The notes: a model not told the origin generated them from the letters alone. 64,000 nucleotides of DNA from Demequina sp. NBRC 110051 (GCF_002090055.1 NZ_BBRH01000012.1:124001-188000); one strand, 5' to 3'. Counted from the stretch's first letter, positions 18,301 through 27,582 are shown. Program-made: numbers and translations.

Positions 18301-20186
18301 TGCGCGACGCCATGAACGAATACCTCTACGACGAGGACTTCGGCGCGTACGACGACGGTATGGATGGTTCTCGCACACGTACGGGCCACCACGCGATTCA
18401 CGCGAGCGTGTTCGCCCAGGCATTTGGTGTCACCCCTGAGGCCGAACGCGAACGAGTAGGGACTTACCTCGCCGACAGGGGCATGCAGTGCAGCGTGTAC
18501 TGTGCACCGTTCCTCCTTCAGGCCCTGTACGACGGCAATCAAGGCGACGCAGCGTTTGACCTGCTCACGTCTACCGGACAGCGCAGTTGGATGAACATGA
18601 TCGCCTTGGGAGCCGGCGCGACGATGGAAGCGTGGGACCCCGCTCTCAAGTCGAACACGACCTTCTCGCACCCGTGGGCTTCCTCCCCCGCCTTCATGAT
18701 CCCTCGAGGCGTGTTCGGCATCCGCAGCATCGATCCCGGTTATTCGACGTTCTCCGTGAAGATCCAGCCGGGTTCGCTCACCGAGTCCGCCGTGACCGTG
18801 CCGACCGTTCGGGGTGAGATTCGCGCGGCATTCGCGACCGAAGCCGACGAGATGCTTCTTGGGCTTCATGTCCCTGAAGGAAGCACCGCTCACGTGTCGG
18901 TCCCCGTAGCGTCAGGTGAGATCGAACGGCTCTATGTCGACAACGTGGCGGTCGACGTCGAGGTCGACAACGGCTACGCGGTCATCAACACCGTGGACTC
19001 CGGGTGTCACGTCATCTCCTCGGACAGGGTGGCCGATGCGGCTTCCGTAGCCGCCGCCTGCCCGGCGGGGTTTGACGTCGACACAACGGCTCCGACCGTC
19101 GCGATGTCCATCGACGGCCCCGCGGCCGATCCCTGGATTTCGGGCGATGCCACGATCCTTCTTGAAGGCCAAGACGACGAATCCGGAGTCGCCGCCGTCG
19201 AATACCGTGTCGACGGCAACACGTGGGCGTCCTACTCGGCGCCGCTGGCGCTCGAGGAGGGACTTCACACCGTCGAGGCACGCGCCACGGACCATGCCGG
19301 CAACGTGTCACCGACGGTCGAACGGGAAGTCGGCGTTGACGCGAGCAGCCCCACCACGACCGCTACGACGCAACGCCAAGCGCTCACATCAGCGGGTACT
19401 AGCCCCGTGGAGGTCACCCTGGAAGCCCGCGACGAACTCAGCGGCCCAGCGACCACGCAATACCGCATAAGCGATGGCGAGGCCCTCGCCTACGACGGAC
19501 CCTTCATCGTGACAGACCCGGGAACTCATGACGTGGACTTCTGGTCCGTGGACGCAGTGGGCAACACCGAGGACGAGCAGACGCTGCGCTTCTACGTTGA
19601 CGGCTCGACTGCGGCGCCCGCACGCGGCACCCTTTCCGCCGACGAGGGCTGGGACACGGGGCTCTCCGACGGATCGTTCGTCGTCACCATGAATCTGTGG
19701 TGGGGCATGAACGCCACCGAGTTCGACCTCTACCAAGACGACGCGCTGGTCGCCACAGTCCCCCTCGACTGGGGCGGCCGCGATGCACAGTCAGCAACGC
19801 ATGAGATCGAGGGACTGCCGAATGGGGCATACACATTCCATGCCGTCCTTCGCAACGCGAGCGGCGAGTCAACGACAGCTCCGTTGACGGTCTCCGTCGC
19901 CAATGCGGCCCCTGGCACACCGACCCTCAGCCACGACAATCACGACCGCGACGGCAACTACACCGTGACGGCCAACCTCTGGTGGGGCACTAACGCCACC
20001 GCTTACCGCTTCTTTGAGGACGGGGAACTCGTCGAGGAGGGCACCCTCGAGGCTGCCACACCATCAGCTCAGCATGCCGCAGTGACAGTCGCCGATCGTG
20101 AGCCCGGCACCCACCTCTACAACGTCGAGTTCGAAAATGCTGCTGGCATCACCTCCAGCAAGACACTCAAAGTGGTGGTGAAGTAG
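15327..20186 (+). CDS. Secreted multidomain GH78 alpha-L-rhamnosidase
   Basis: 1619 residues; hydrolyses terminal alpha-L-rhamnose outside the cell. Signal peptide at 1-37 (hydrophobic core then PASSGA). Then an Ig-like rhamnosidase N-domain (about 45-145), two homologous LamG/jelly-roll segments (about 165-290 and 335-460) sharing a WQFRGDG/WQIRGDN block, a carbohydrate-binding rhamnosidase domain (about 510-640), and the six-hairpin catalytic domain with the acid motif DSWTRERAPYEAD near residue 830 and the late SSPAFMIPRGVFGI. The C-terminus has two Ig-like repeats (about 1255-1425) and two modules marked NLWWGMNAT and NLWWGTNAT (about 1455, 1550), like carbohydrate-binding modules of chitinases. 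ATG at 15327 follows GAGGAG. Codon use is less biased than in neighbouring genes. Confidence 0.93.
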   Translation: MNVARTLPTIPRSAIAALTALAIALTTLVVAAPASSGADQPGAPVNGTASFLESPMTVDPQSPPTFRWQLPDDSPQTAYQVTVSAAPSDDIAWDSGKVEGSVSEATYAGGTLDESQRYAWRVRTWNDDDIASAWSTPATFGTSPDGDWSDAQTIWAAGPQTWGGDFDLRFRAQFVQKHVTVAFRAENGDNFYLWQFRGDGVNELAVHRKVDGDSAPAVLKTAPLGVSIANGDDAPYYTIRLVAEGNRISTYLDGELVDRTVDDTFSSGGFGFYSGGTESYRIDDVLMTNLGGDVLYDNSFDDTAYNDFGCGELTGSELYIPNAQRAGCVYYGPWSDYDVDFDLTIAEVAVGVMFRGQDGSNNLMWQIRGDNSRIVPHTRVNGSFTALSHATVSPAIGIGTTNHVKVAARGNDFTTYINGVEVDKRTVAAPALGSIGFRTGRTESGTVSNITVTTPHGDEVYRADPQERPRDFPCLPVNANGDGFTVPRSADCLRADSNAEASDWAFLRTEFDVADKPVAWATLYATASSTSPARQYVHRVLLNGEFVGIGPAFPVDDEHRFDGWDVTTEVRSGETNAIGVIAHATSGRQFLATLVVGYEDGTRSRTNTSTEWTSLPEPTEVYPDAGSVGTQYFSAPVENLQAGAYPFGFAQAGFDDTGWDEADARPALVDLAGSSTANVVEELHAPERIVEKAPGHYFIDFGRTWIGGVRLDLDGGTGQTVEIRYGEELTDRTTTANTVRWQMRTGNNFRDRYTLAGNGESLQNWGFRVFRYVEIIGAPEPITEDTIAAAALVYPMSDDAAFSADDSSLEQVWELSRHTIDSQNLNAYADSWTRERAPYEADAFIQLQSHIYLDADPTLAEYSMDYLLSRRTWPTEWPMYLILGAHELWQSTGSAAFIEDNYDQLVSRLPAQYLEESTGLIRKTSGSNGCNSQTDCDIVDWPTSERDGYQFRQYNTVVNALAYRSYSDMADMAQATGRDSDAASFTSIAERMRDAMNEYLYDEDFGAYDDGMDGSRTRTGHHAIHASVFAQAFGVTPEAERERVGTYLADRGMQCSVYCAPFLLQALYDGNQGDAAFDLLTSTGQRSWMNMIALGAGATMEAWDPALKSNTTFSHPWASSPAFMIPRGVFGIRSIDPGYSTFSVKIQPGSLTESAVTVPTVRGEIRAAFATEADEMLLGLHVPEGSTAHVSVPVASGEIERLYVDNVAVDVEVDNGYAVINTVDSGCHVISSDRVADAASVAAACPAGFDVDTTAPTVAMSIDGPAADPWISGDATILLEGQDDESGVAAVEYRVDGNTWASYSAPLALEEGLHTVEARATDHAGNVSPTVEREVGVDASSPTTTATTQRQALTSAGTSPVEVTLEARDELSGPATTQYRISDGEALAYDGPFIVTDPGTHDVDFWSVDAVGNTEDEQTLRFYVDGSTAAPARGTLSADEGWDTGLSDGSFVVTMNLWWGMNATEFDLYQDDALVATVPLDWGGRDAQSATHEIEGLPNGAYTFHAVLRNASGESTTAPLTVSVANAAPGTPTLSHDNHDRDGNYTVTANLWWGTNATAYRFFEDGELVEEGTLEAATPSAQHAAVTVADREPGTHLYNVEFENAAGITSSKTLKVVVK

Positions 20187-20251
20187 GTCGCCACACCATG
20201 TGCTGGCGGTAAGTCGTAACGGCCATCGGCGACGCACCGACGCGACACGGT

Positions 20252-20267
20252 GGAAAGCGCTATCCGT
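20252..20267. promoter_or_regulatory. LacI-type operator, copy 2
   Basis: GGAAAGCGCTATCCGT, identical over 16 bases to 15118-15133. It lies 66 bp below the rhamnosidase stop and 50 bp above the -35 box of the rhaI promoter, suggesting that the LacI regulator encoded at 13973 also controls the rhamnose operon. Confidence 0.6.
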
Positions 20268-20317
20268 CTGTGACACGATAACAGGACGCGCAGTGCGGCG
20301 CGGCGGGCTCCCCCGTG

Positions 20318-20367
20318 TTGACACGGGGCGCGCCGGGTCGTACTGTCGGCAGAGTTGAAACGATTCA
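20318..20367 (+). promoter_or_regulatory. Rhamnose operon promoter with start-site operator
   Basis: TTGACA (20318-20323), 17-bp spacer, TACTGT (20341-20346): a textbook -35/-10 pair. The perfect-arm dyad TGAAACGATTCA (20356-20367) begins about where transcription starts, a classic repressor position for LacI-family proteins. Its exact reverse complement lies beside the -10 box of the unlinked rhaD-like gene at 50787-50798. Confidence 0.7.
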
Positions 20368-20422
20368 CAACGGCGACAAGGCGACCACGCCCCTCGCCCC
20401 GGCAGGACAGGACGACGACGTC

Positions 20423-21589
20423 ATGACTGATTTCGCGAGCATCGCCCCGCGTCTCGAGGAGCAAGCCATCGAGCTTCCCTCGTGGGCCTTCGGCAACTCC
20501 GGCACACGGTTCAGGGTGTTCACCACCCCAGGCACCCCACGCGACCCCTTCGAGAAGATCTCCGACGCCGCCCAGGTGCACAAGGTCACGGGCCTCGCCC
20601 CCACCGTCGCCCTGCACATCCCGTGGGACAAGGTCGACGACTACAGCGCGCTCGCCGCCCACGCCAAGAACGAGGGCGTCGCGCTCGGCACCATCAACTC
20701 GAACACGTTCCAGGACGCCGACTACAAGCTCGGCTCCCTCGCCCACCGTGATGACCGCATCCGCCGCAAGGCCATCGATCACCACCTCGAGTGCATCGAC
20801 ATCATGGACGAGACGGGATCACGCGACCTCAAGATCTGGCTCGCGGACGGCACCAACTACGCCGGCCAGGACGACATGCGCGGGCGTCAGGACCGCATGC
20901 ACGAGGCGCTCCAAGAGATCTATGCGCGTATCGGCGAGCACCAGCGCCTGGTGCTCGAGTACAAGATCTTCGAGCCGGCGTTCTATCACATGGACGTGCC
21001 GGACTGGGGCACCAGTTACGCGCAGGTGGCGGCGCTCGGCGAGCGAGCGACCGTGTGCTTGGACACCGGCCACCACGCCCCCAGCACCAACATCGAGTTC
21101 ATCGTGATGCAGTTGCTGCGCCTGGGCCGGCTGGGCTCGTTCGACTTCAACAGCCGCAACTACGCGGACGACGACCTGATCGTGGGCGCCGCCGACCCGT
21201 TCCAGCTGTTCCGCATCATCGTCGAGGTCATCCGCGGCGGCGGCTACGGCAAGGACGGCGACACCGCGTTCATGCTCGACCAGTGCCACAACATCGAGGA
21301 CAAGATCCCCGGCCAGATCCGCTCGGTCTTGAACGTCCAGGAGATGACGGCGCGCGCGCTGCTGGTGGACCGCGAGGCGCTCACCGCCGCCCAGATCGAG
21401 GGCGACGTGCTCAAGGCCAACGGCATCCTCATGGACGCGTTCTATACCGATGTCCGTGCCGACCTGGCCGCCTGGCGCGAGTCCCGCGGCCTGCCCGCCG
21501 ACCCGATGCGGGCCTTCGCCGACTCGGGCTACCTCGCCCGCGCCGCCGAGGAGCGCGTGGGTGGGACCCAGGCCGGCTGGGGCGCCTGA
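20423..21589 (+). CDS. rhaI: L-rhamnose isomerase
   Basis: 388 residues, TIM-barrel isomerase converting L-rhamnose to L-rhamnulose; the actinobacterial/Pseudomonas RhaI type rather than enterobacterial RhaA. Recognisable segments are DLKIWLADGTNYAGQDD near residue 137, LVLEYKIFEPAFYHMDVPDW near 175 (with metal-ligand Glu), CLDTGHHAP near 212 and SFDFNSRNYADDDL near 238. I start at ATG 20423; the frame remains open to 20315, but that would run through the promoter. First gene of the rhamnose catabolic operon. Confidence 0.93.
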   Translation: MTDFASIAPRLEEQAIELPSWAFGNSGTRFRVFTTPGTPRDPFEKISDAAQVHKVTGLAPTVALHIPWDKVDDYSALAAHAKNEGVALGTINSNTFQDADYKLGSLAHRDDRIRRKAIDHHLECIDIMDETGSRDLKIWLADGTNYAGQDDMRGRQDRMHEALQEIYARIGEHQRLVLEYKIFEPAFYHMDVPDWGTSYAQVAALGERATVCLDTGHHAPSTNIEFIVMQLLRLGRLGSFDFNSRNYADDDLIVGAADPFQLFRIIVEVIRGGGYGKDGDTAFMLDQCHNIEDKIPGQIRSVLNVQEMTARALLVDREALTAAQIEGDVLKANGILMDAFYTDVRADLAAWRESRGLPADPMRAFADSGYLARAAEERVGGTQAGWGA

Positions 21590-21592
21590 GCG

Positions 21593-21940
21593 ATGCCCCG
21601 CATCTGCTTCACGCTCCAGGTGGACCCGGCGCGGCTCGACGAGTATGTCGAGGCGCACCGGGCCGTCTGGCCCGAGATGCTCGAGGCCATCCGCGACGCG
21701 GGCCGGCGCGACTACTCGCTGTTCCTGTCCCCCACCGGGCTCCTGGTGGGCGTCTACGAGACCGATGACGACGCCGCCTCGGCCGCGGCCCTCGGCGCGG
21801 ACCCGCGCACGGCGCGCTGGGAGCAGACCATGGCGCCGTTCTTCGTCTCCCTCGACGGCGACCGCCCCGACCAGGGCGCGCCGCAGTTGCCCGAGGTCTT
21901 CCACCTCGAGACCCAGCTGAACGAGGCGGGCCTCGCGTGA
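21593..21940 (+). CDS. rhaM: L-rhamnose mutarotase
   Basis: 115 residues; interconverts alpha and beta L-rhamnose so that the isomerase receives its preferred anomer. The RhaM signature RICFTLQVDPARLDEYVEAH is at the N-terminus, and the conserved HRAVWPEM and NYSLFL-like RDYSLFLSPTG follow. Starts 3 nt after rhaI and overlaps the next gene by GTGA, so it is clearly in the operon. Confidence 0.92.
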   Translation: MPRICFTLQVDPARLDEYVEAHRAVWPEMLEAIRDAGRRDYSLFLSPTGLLVGVYETDDDAASAAALGADPRTARWEQTMAPFFVSLDGDRPDQGAPQLPEVFHLETQLNEAGLA

Positions 21941-22770
21941 CCGCCGCCACGCTCACCGTCGAGGACGTCCGCATCGACGGCGCCGTCCCGGCCCGCCTCT
22001 ATCGACCGGCCGATGCCGTGGTGGGCTCTCGCGGCATCGTCTGGTGTCACGGGGGCGGCTTTGTCCACGGCGACCTGGACATGCCGGAGGCCGATGCCGT
22101 GGCGCGCCGCTTCGCGGGCGCCGGTCACGTGGTGCTGTCGGTCGACTATCGGCTGGTCACCGCCGCCGGTGAGCAGCGATTTCCCGCCGCGCACGAGGAC
22201 GTCCTCGCCGCGGTGGCGTGGATGGCCGCGAGCGCCGCGGGCCTCGGCGTCGACGCAGGCGCCCTGGTGCTGGGCGGCGCGAGCGCGGGTGGCAACATCG
22301 CCGCGGGCGTCGCGCTGCGACTGGCGCGCGAGGCCGCCCAGACCGGCGCCACCAAGCCCACGGACCTGTACCTGGCCTACCCCGTCACCCACGCGAGCCT
22401 GCCGAGCGCGAGCCCGGAAGCGGCATCGGCCGTCGTCAAGGCCCCCGAGGGCCGGCGGTTCCGCCCCTCCAAGGTCGCCGCGATGAACCTGCACTACGTA
22501 GGCGACGCCGCACTGCTGGCCGACCCGTACGCGTTCCCCGGCGGTCATGACCTCACGGGCATGCCGCGCACGCTCATCATCGATGGCGACGCCGACGACC
22601 TCAGGGCCATGGGCGAGACGTTTGCCGCGGAACTGGCCGCCGCGGGCGCGGACGTCACCTATGCCGTCGAGCCGGGCACCACGCACGGCCACCTCAACCA
22701 CCCCGAGCTCCCCCACGCGGAGCGCACCCTCACGACCGTCCTCGCCTGGCTCGCAGGCGAGACCCGCTGA
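21937..22770 (+). CDS. Alpha/beta hydrolase (HSL-type esterase)
   Basis: 277-residue carboxyl esterase of the hormone-sensitive-lipase family. The oxyanion motif HGGG near residue 38 and the nucleophile motif GASAGG near residue 111 are clear; the Asp of DGDADD near 212 and the His of TTHGH near 245 complete the triad. GTG start at 21937 overlaps the rhaM stop. No signal peptide, so it acts inside the cell. Its place inside the rhamnose operon suggests it removes an acyl group from an imported rhamnose-containing sugar, which is inference. Confidence 0.87.
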   Translation: MTAATLTVEDVRIDGAVPARLYRPADAVVGSRGIVWCHGGGFVHGDLDMPEADAVARRFAGAGHVVLSVDYRLVTAAGEQRFPAAHEDVLAAVAWMAASAAGLGVDAGALVLGGASAGGNIAAGVALRLAREAAQTGATKPTDLYLAYPVTHASLPSASPEAASAVVKAPEGRRFRPSKVAAMNLHYVGDAALLADPYAFPGGHDLTGMPRTLIIDGDADDLRAMGETFAAELAAAGADVTYAVEPGTTHGHLNHPELPHAERTLTTVLAWLAGETR

Positions 22771-22788
22771 CTACCTCGAAGGACGATC

Positions 22789-24825
22789 ATGACGAACCCC
22801 GTCGCCCATGACCTCATCACCCGCTCCAACCGCCTGGGCTCCAACCCCAAGAACACCAACTACGCGGGCGGCAACACGTCCGCGAAGGGCTCCGAGACCG
22901 ACCCCGTGACGGGCGAGTCCACCGAGCTGCTGTGGGTCAAGGGCTCCGGCGGCGACCTGGGCACGCTCAAGGAGTCCGGCCTCGCGGTGCTGCGCCTAGA
23001 CCGCATGCGCGCGCTCGTGGACGTCTACCCCGGCATCGAGCGCGAGGACGAGATGGTCGCGGCGTTCGACTACTGCCTGCACGGCAAGGGTGGCGCGGCG
23101 CCGTCGATCGACACCGCCATGCACGGCCTGGTCGACGCGAGCCACGTCGACCACCTGCACCCCGACTCGGGCATCGCGATCGCGACCGCCGCGGACGGGG
23201 AGTCGCTGACCCGCGAGATCTTCGGCGACGCCGTGGTGTGGGTGCCGTGGCGCCGCCCGGGCTTCCAGCTGGGCCTCGACATCGCGGAGATCAAGGAGGC
23301 CAACCCGCAGGCGATCGGCTGCATCCTGGGCGGCCACGGCATCACGGCGTGGGGCGACACGTCCGACGAGTGCGAGGAGCGCTCGCAGCACATCATCGAC
23401 ACCGCCGCCGCGTACATCGAGGCGAACGGGAAGGCCGAGCCGTTCGGGGCGTCACTCGAGGGTTACGGTGCCTTGGCGGCCAACGAGCGCCGCGCCAAGG
23501 CCGCCGCGTTGGCCCCCACGATCCGTGGCATCGCCTCGACCGACAAGCCCATGGTGGGCCACTTCACCGACGCGGACGTGGTGCTCGACTTCCTGTCGCG
23601 CGCCGAACACCCGCGCCTGGCGTCGCTCGGCACGTCCTGCCCCGACCACTTCCTGCGCACCAAGGTCAAGCCGATGGTGCTCGACCTTCCCGCCGACGCC
23701 TCGGTCGAGGACGCCAAGGCTCGGCTGAAGGAGCTGCACGAGGCCTACCGCGCGGACTACCAGGCCTACTACGAGGCGCACGCCGATGAGCGCTCCCCCG
23801 CGATCCGCGGCGCGGACCCGCTCATCGTGCTGGTGCCCGGCGTGGGCATGTTCTCCTTCGGCGCGAACAAGCAGACCGCGCGCGTGGCCGGCGAGTTCTA
23901 CATCAACGCCATCAACGTCATGCGCGGCGCCGAGTCGCTGTCCACCTACACGCCCATCTCCGACGCGGAAAAATTCCGCATCGAGTACTGGGCGCTCGAG
24001 GAGGCCAAACTCCAGCGCATGCCCAAGCCGAAGAGCCACGCCACCCGCGTCGCGTTCGTCACGGGCGCCGCGTCCGGCATCGGCAAGGCCATCGCGACCC
24101 GCCTCGCGGCCGAGGGCGCATGCGTGGTCATCGCCGACCTCGACCTCGACAAGGCGGTCGCGGCGGCGGCAGAACTGGGCTCCACGGACGTCGCGGTGGG
24201 CGTCCAGATTGACGTGAGCAAGGCCGATGCCGTGGCCGCGGCCATCGACGAGGCCGTCCTCGCGTTCGGCGGAGTGGACCTCATTGTCAACAACGCGGGC
24301 CTGTCGCTGTCAAAGCCACTGCTCGAGACCACCGAGCGCGACTGGGACCTCCAGCACGACGTCATGGCGAAGGGATCGTTCCTGGTCTCGCAGGCCGCGG
24401 CGCGCGTGATGATTGACCAGGAGATGGGCGGTGACGTGCTTTACATCGCCTCCAAGAACTCGGTGTTCGCCGGCCCCAACAACATCGCGTACTCCGCGAC
24501 CAAGGCGGACCAGGCCCACCAGGTGCGCCTGCTCGCGGTGGAACTGGGGCAGTTCGGCATCAAGGTCAACGGCATCAACCCCGACGGCGTGGTGCGCGGC
24601 TCCGGCATCTTCGCCGGCGGCTGGGGAGCCAACCGCGCCAAGACCTACGGCATCGACGAGGAGAACCTCGGCGAGTTCTACGCCCAGCGCACGATTTTGA
24701 AGCGCGAGGTGCTCCCCGAGCACGTCGCGAACGCGGCAGCCGTCCTCACGGGCCCCGACATGACCCACACGACCGGCCTGCACGTGCCGGTGGACGCGGG
24801 CGTGGCGGCGGCATTCCTGCGATGA
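22789..24825 (+). CDS. rhaEW: Bifunctional rhamnulose-1-phosphate aldolase / lactaldehyde dehydrogenase
   Basis: 678 residues, two enzymes in one chain. The N-terminal part (about 1-400) is a class II aldolase: NYAGGNTSAKG near residue 25, DHLHPDSGIAIAT near 120 with the metal His pair, GGHGITAWGD near 183. It would cleave rhamnulose 1-phosphate to dihydroxyacetone phosphate and L-lactaldehyde. The C-terminal part (about 420-678) is a short-chain dehydrogenase: VAFVTGAASGIGKAIATRL near 418 and YSATKA (catalytic Tyr-Lys) near 566, oxidising lactaldehyde to lactate. ATG follows an AAGGA site. This fusion is a known actinobacterial/firmicute form of the pathway. Confidence 0.93.
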   Translation: MTNPVAHDLITRSNRLGSNPKNTNYAGGNTSAKGSETDPVTGESTELLWVKGSGGDLGTLKESGLAVLRLDRMRALVDVYPGIEREDEMVAAFDYCLHGKGGAAPSIDTAMHGLVDASHVDHLHPDSGIAIATAADGESLTREIFGDAVVWVPWRRPGFQLGLDIAEIKEANPQAIGCILGGHGITAWGDTSDECEERSQHIIDTAAAYIEANGKAEPFGASLEGYGALAANERRAKAAALAPTIRGIASTDKPMVGHFTDADVVLDFLSRAEHPRLASLGTSCPDHFLRTKVKPMVLDLPADASVEDAKARLKELHEAYRADYQAYYEAHADERSPAIRGADPLIVLVPGVGMFSFGANKQTARVAGEFYINAINVMRGAESLSTYTPISDAEKFRIEYWALEEAKLQRMPKPKSHATRVAFVTGAASGIGKAIATRLAAEGACVVIADLDLDKAVAAAAELGSTDVAVGVQIDVSKADAVAAAIDEAVLAFGGVDLIVNNAGLSLSKPLLETTERDWDLQHDVMAKGSFLVSQAAARVMIDQEMGGDVLYIASKNSVFAGPNNIAYSATKADQAHQVRLLAVELGQFGIKVNGINPDGVVRGSGIFAGGWGANRAKTYGIDEENLGEFYAQRTILKREVLPEHVANAAAVLTGPDMTHTTGLHVPVDAGVAAAFLR

Positions 24826-26285
24826 CGGGGGCTTCCACCCGGGCTGGCGGCGTGGTCGGCGGCGCCGTCGCCGTCGCCGCCGTCGACCTGGGTGCCACGA
24901 GCGGCCGGGTCATGGTGGGCCACGTGGGCCGGGACGCACTTCGCCTGCGCCAACTGGCGCGCTTCCCCAACGGCCCCGTGGCCCTCCCCGACGGCCTGCA
25001 CTGGGACGCCCAGGCGCTCTATCGCGCGGCGCTGTCGGGACTGCGCGACGCGCACGCCTGGGAGCCAGGCATCGCCTCGGTGGGCATCGACTCGTGGGCC
25101 GTGGACTACGCGCTGCTGCGCGGCGGCCGGACGCTCGGCGAACCGTTTCACTACCGCGACGCGCGCTGCGACGCGGGGGTAGAGGCCGTGCATGCGCGCG
25201 TGGGCTTCCCCAGCCTCTACGCGCGCAATGGTCTGCAGTTCCTGCCCTTCAACACCGCGTACCAGCTGGCGGCGGAGGACCCCGCGGTGCTGGGGCTTGC
25301 CGACCGCATGCTGCTGGTGCCCGACCTGCTGGCGTATTGGATGACGGGCCGGCAGGTCGCGGAACGCACCAACGCCTCCACGACGGGGCTGCTCGACGTC
25401 GCCGCGCGCGAGTGGGACCTGTCCCTGGTGGAGGCCCTCGGCCTCCCCGCCGGCCTGCTCGCGGACCTCGTCTCCCCCGGCGACCGCATCGGCCCCCTGC
25501 TGCCGTCCGTCGCCGAGGCGACCGGGCTAGAGACCATCACCCCGGTGACGGCCGTGGGAAGCCACGACACGGCATCGGCCGTCCTGGCGACGCCCATGCG
25601 CGAGACCGGCGGCGCCTACATCTCCTGCGGCACGTGGGGCCTGGTGGGCGTCGAGACCGAGGCGCCCGTGCTGACCGACGCGGCGCGCGAGGCGAACTTC
25701 ACCAACGAGGGCGGCGTCGATGGCCGCACGCGGTTCCTGCACAACGTCATGGGCCTGTGGCTGCTGAGCGAGACCATCCGGACGTGGGAGCGCGCGGGCG
25801 AGAGCGTGAACCTCGAGCGACTGCTCGCCGAGGCCGCCGCGGTGGGCGGCGACGTCGCCGTGTTCGACGCGAACGACGATGTCTTCATGGCGCCGGGCGA
25901 CATGCCGGCACGGGTTTCCTCGTGGCTCGCGGAGCGCGCTCTGCCGGTCCCGTCGTCGAAGGCCGAGATGGCCCGCTGCATCATCGAGTCGCTCGCGGTG
26001 GCGTTCGCCGATGCCGTGGCCGAGGCCTCGCGGCTGTCCGGCCAGGCCGTCGACACCATCCACCTGACCGGCGGCGGCTCGCTCAACGAGCTGCTGTGCC
26101 AGCGCACGGCGGACAGGTCCGGCCTGCCCGTCGTGGCGGGCCCCGTCGAGGCGACCGCGCTGGGCAACGTGCTGGTCCAGGCGCGCTCGCTCGGCGCGAC
26201 CGGTGAGAGCATCGAATCCCTGCGCGACCTCGTAGCGCGCACCCAAAACGTCCGCACGCACGAGCCTCAGGGAGGCACCCGATGA
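24822..26285 (+). CDS. rhaB: Rhamnulokinase
   Basis: 487-residue FGGY-family sugar kinase making L-rhamnulose 1-phosphate. N-terminal [19 protein letters not shown] is the ATP-binding lobe 1 motif; [12 protein letters not shown] near residue 88 and HYRDARCD near 111 are typical of RhaB; the ATP-binding [18 protein letters not shown] is near residue 417. It starts with ATG overlapping the stop of the bifunctional gene (ATGA) and in turn overlaps lldD by ATGA, so the proteins are made from one mRNA with translational coupling. Confidence 0.95.
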   Translation: MTGASTRAGGVVGGAVAVAAVDLGATSGRVMVGHVGRDALRLRQLARFPNGPVALPDGLHWDAQALYRAALSGLRDAHAWEPGIASVGIDSWAVDYALLRGGRTLGEPFHYRDARCDAGVEAVHARVGFPSLYARNGLQFLPFNTAYQLAAEDPAVLGLADRMLLVPDLLAYWMTGRQVAERTNASTTGLLDVAAREWDLSLVEALGLPAGLLADLVSPGDRIGPLLPSVAEATGLETITPVTAVGSHDTASAVLATPMRETGGAYISCGTWGLVGVETEAPVLTDAAREANFTNEGGVDGRTRFLHNVMGLWLLSETIRTWERAGESVNLERLLAEAAAVGGDVAVFDANDDVFMAPGDMPARVSSWLAERALPVPSSKAEMARCIIESLAVAFADAVAEASRLSGQAVDTIHLTGGGSLNELLCQRTADRSGLPVVAGPVEATALGNVLVQARSLGATGESIESLRDLVARTQNVRTHEPQGGTR

Positions 26286-27571
26286 AGATGGAGCGACGCG
26301 TCCCGCGTCCCGCCGACCTGGCCCCGCTGATGCGGTTCAAGGGCTTCGAACCCAACGGCCGCGCCCGGCGCCTGGCCAAGGCACACCGGATCGAGGACCT
26401 GCGCGCCATCGCGAAGCGCCGCACCCCCAAGGGCGCGTTCGACTACACCGACGGCGCCGCGGAGTTCGAGCTGTCGCTGGGCCGCGCCCGCCAGGCCTTC
26501 CGCGACATCGAGTTCCACCCCGCGATCCTTCGCGACGTGTCCTCCGTGGACACGTCGGTGGAGATCCTGGGCGGTGTGTCCGCGCTGCCTTTCGGCATCG
26601 CGCCCACCGGCTTCACGCGCATGATGCACGCCGAGGGCGAGCGCGCCGGGGCCTCTGCCGCGGGCGCGGCCGGCATCCCGTTCTCGCTGTCGACGGTGGG
26701 CACCACCTCGCCCGAGGGCGTGCGCGAGGCCAACCCCGACGGCCGCAACTGGTTCCAGCTGTACATGCAGAAGGACCGGGACAAGTCGATGTCGCTGGTC
26801 TCCCGCGCCGCGGAGGCCGGCTTCGACACTCTGCTCGTCACCGTGGACGTGCCCGTGGCCGGGGCTCGCCTGCGCGACTCGTACAACGGGTTCACGATCC
26901 CCCCGCAACTCACGCCCGCGACGGTGCTGAACGCCATCCCGCGCCCCGAGTGGTGGTGGAACTTCCTCACCACCGAGCCGCTCACGTTTGCGTCGTTGTC
27001 CGAATGGAACGGCACCATCGGCGAGCTGCTCAACGCGCTGTTCGACCCCACCGTCGACTTCGATGACCTCGCGTGGATCCGTGACCAGTGGCCCGGCAAG
27101 GTGGTCGTCAAGGGCATCCAGACGGTCGACGACGCTCGCCGCGTCATGGATCTCGGTGTGGACGGGATTGTGCTGTCGAATCACGGCGGGCGCCAGCTGG
27201 ACCGCGCGCCTGTGCCGTTCCACCTGCTCCCGTCGGTGCGGTCCGCTGTGGGTCCCGACGCCACGATCATCCTCGACACCGGCATCATGTCGGGGGCCGA
27301 TGTCGTGGCCGCCCTGGCGATGGGCGCCGACTTCACGCTCGTGGGCCGCGCCTACCTGTACGGCTTGATGGCGGGCGGACGCGAGGGCGTGGACCGCACC
27401 ATCGAAATCCTGCGCACCGAGATTGTGCGCACCATGAAGCTCCTGGGAGTGGCATCCGTGGCCGAGCTCGACCCCGGCCACGTCACCCAGCTGCGCTCGC
27501 TCGCCCCGTGGACCCCAGCCTCTCCTTCGGGGGCTCTCAGGGCGCCGGCGAAGAAGCGCGCCGCGTCCTAG
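26282..27571 (+). CDS. lldD: FMN-dependent L-lactate dehydrogenase
   Basis: 429-residue alpha-hydroxy-acid oxidase family flavoenzyme oxidising L-lactate to pyruvate. The FMN and substrate motifs are visible: the [20 protein letters not shown] stretch near residue 116, [10 protein letters not shown] near 157, KVVVKGIQ near 274 and [13 protein letters not shown] near 298 holding the catalytic His and Arg. As last gene of the rhamnose operon it fits well: the lactate made by the lactaldehyde dehydrogenase part is fed to central metabolism here. A strong terminator follows. Confidence 0.93.
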   Translation: MKMERRVPRPADLAPLMRFKGFEPNGRARRLAKAHRIEDLRAIAKRRTPKGAFDYTDGAAEFELSLGRARQAFRDIEFHPAILRDVSSVDTSVEILGGVSALPFGIAPTGFTRMMHAEGERAGASAAGAAGIPFSLSTVGTTSPEGVREANPDGRNWFQLYMQKDRDKSMSLVSRAAEAGFDTLLVTVDVPVAGARLRDSYNGFTIPPQLTPATVLNAIPRPEWWWNFLTTEPLTFASLSEWNGTIGELLNALFDPTVDFDDLAWIRDQWPGKVVVKGIQTVDDARRVMDLGVDGIVLSNHGGRQLDRAPVPFHLLPSVRSAVGPDATIILDTGIMSGADVVAALAMGADFTLVGRAYLYGLMAGGREGVDRTIEILRTEIVRTMKLLGVASVAELDPGHVTQLRSLAPWTPASPSGALRAPAKKRAAS

Positions 27572-27582
27572 GGGGAGGAAGC

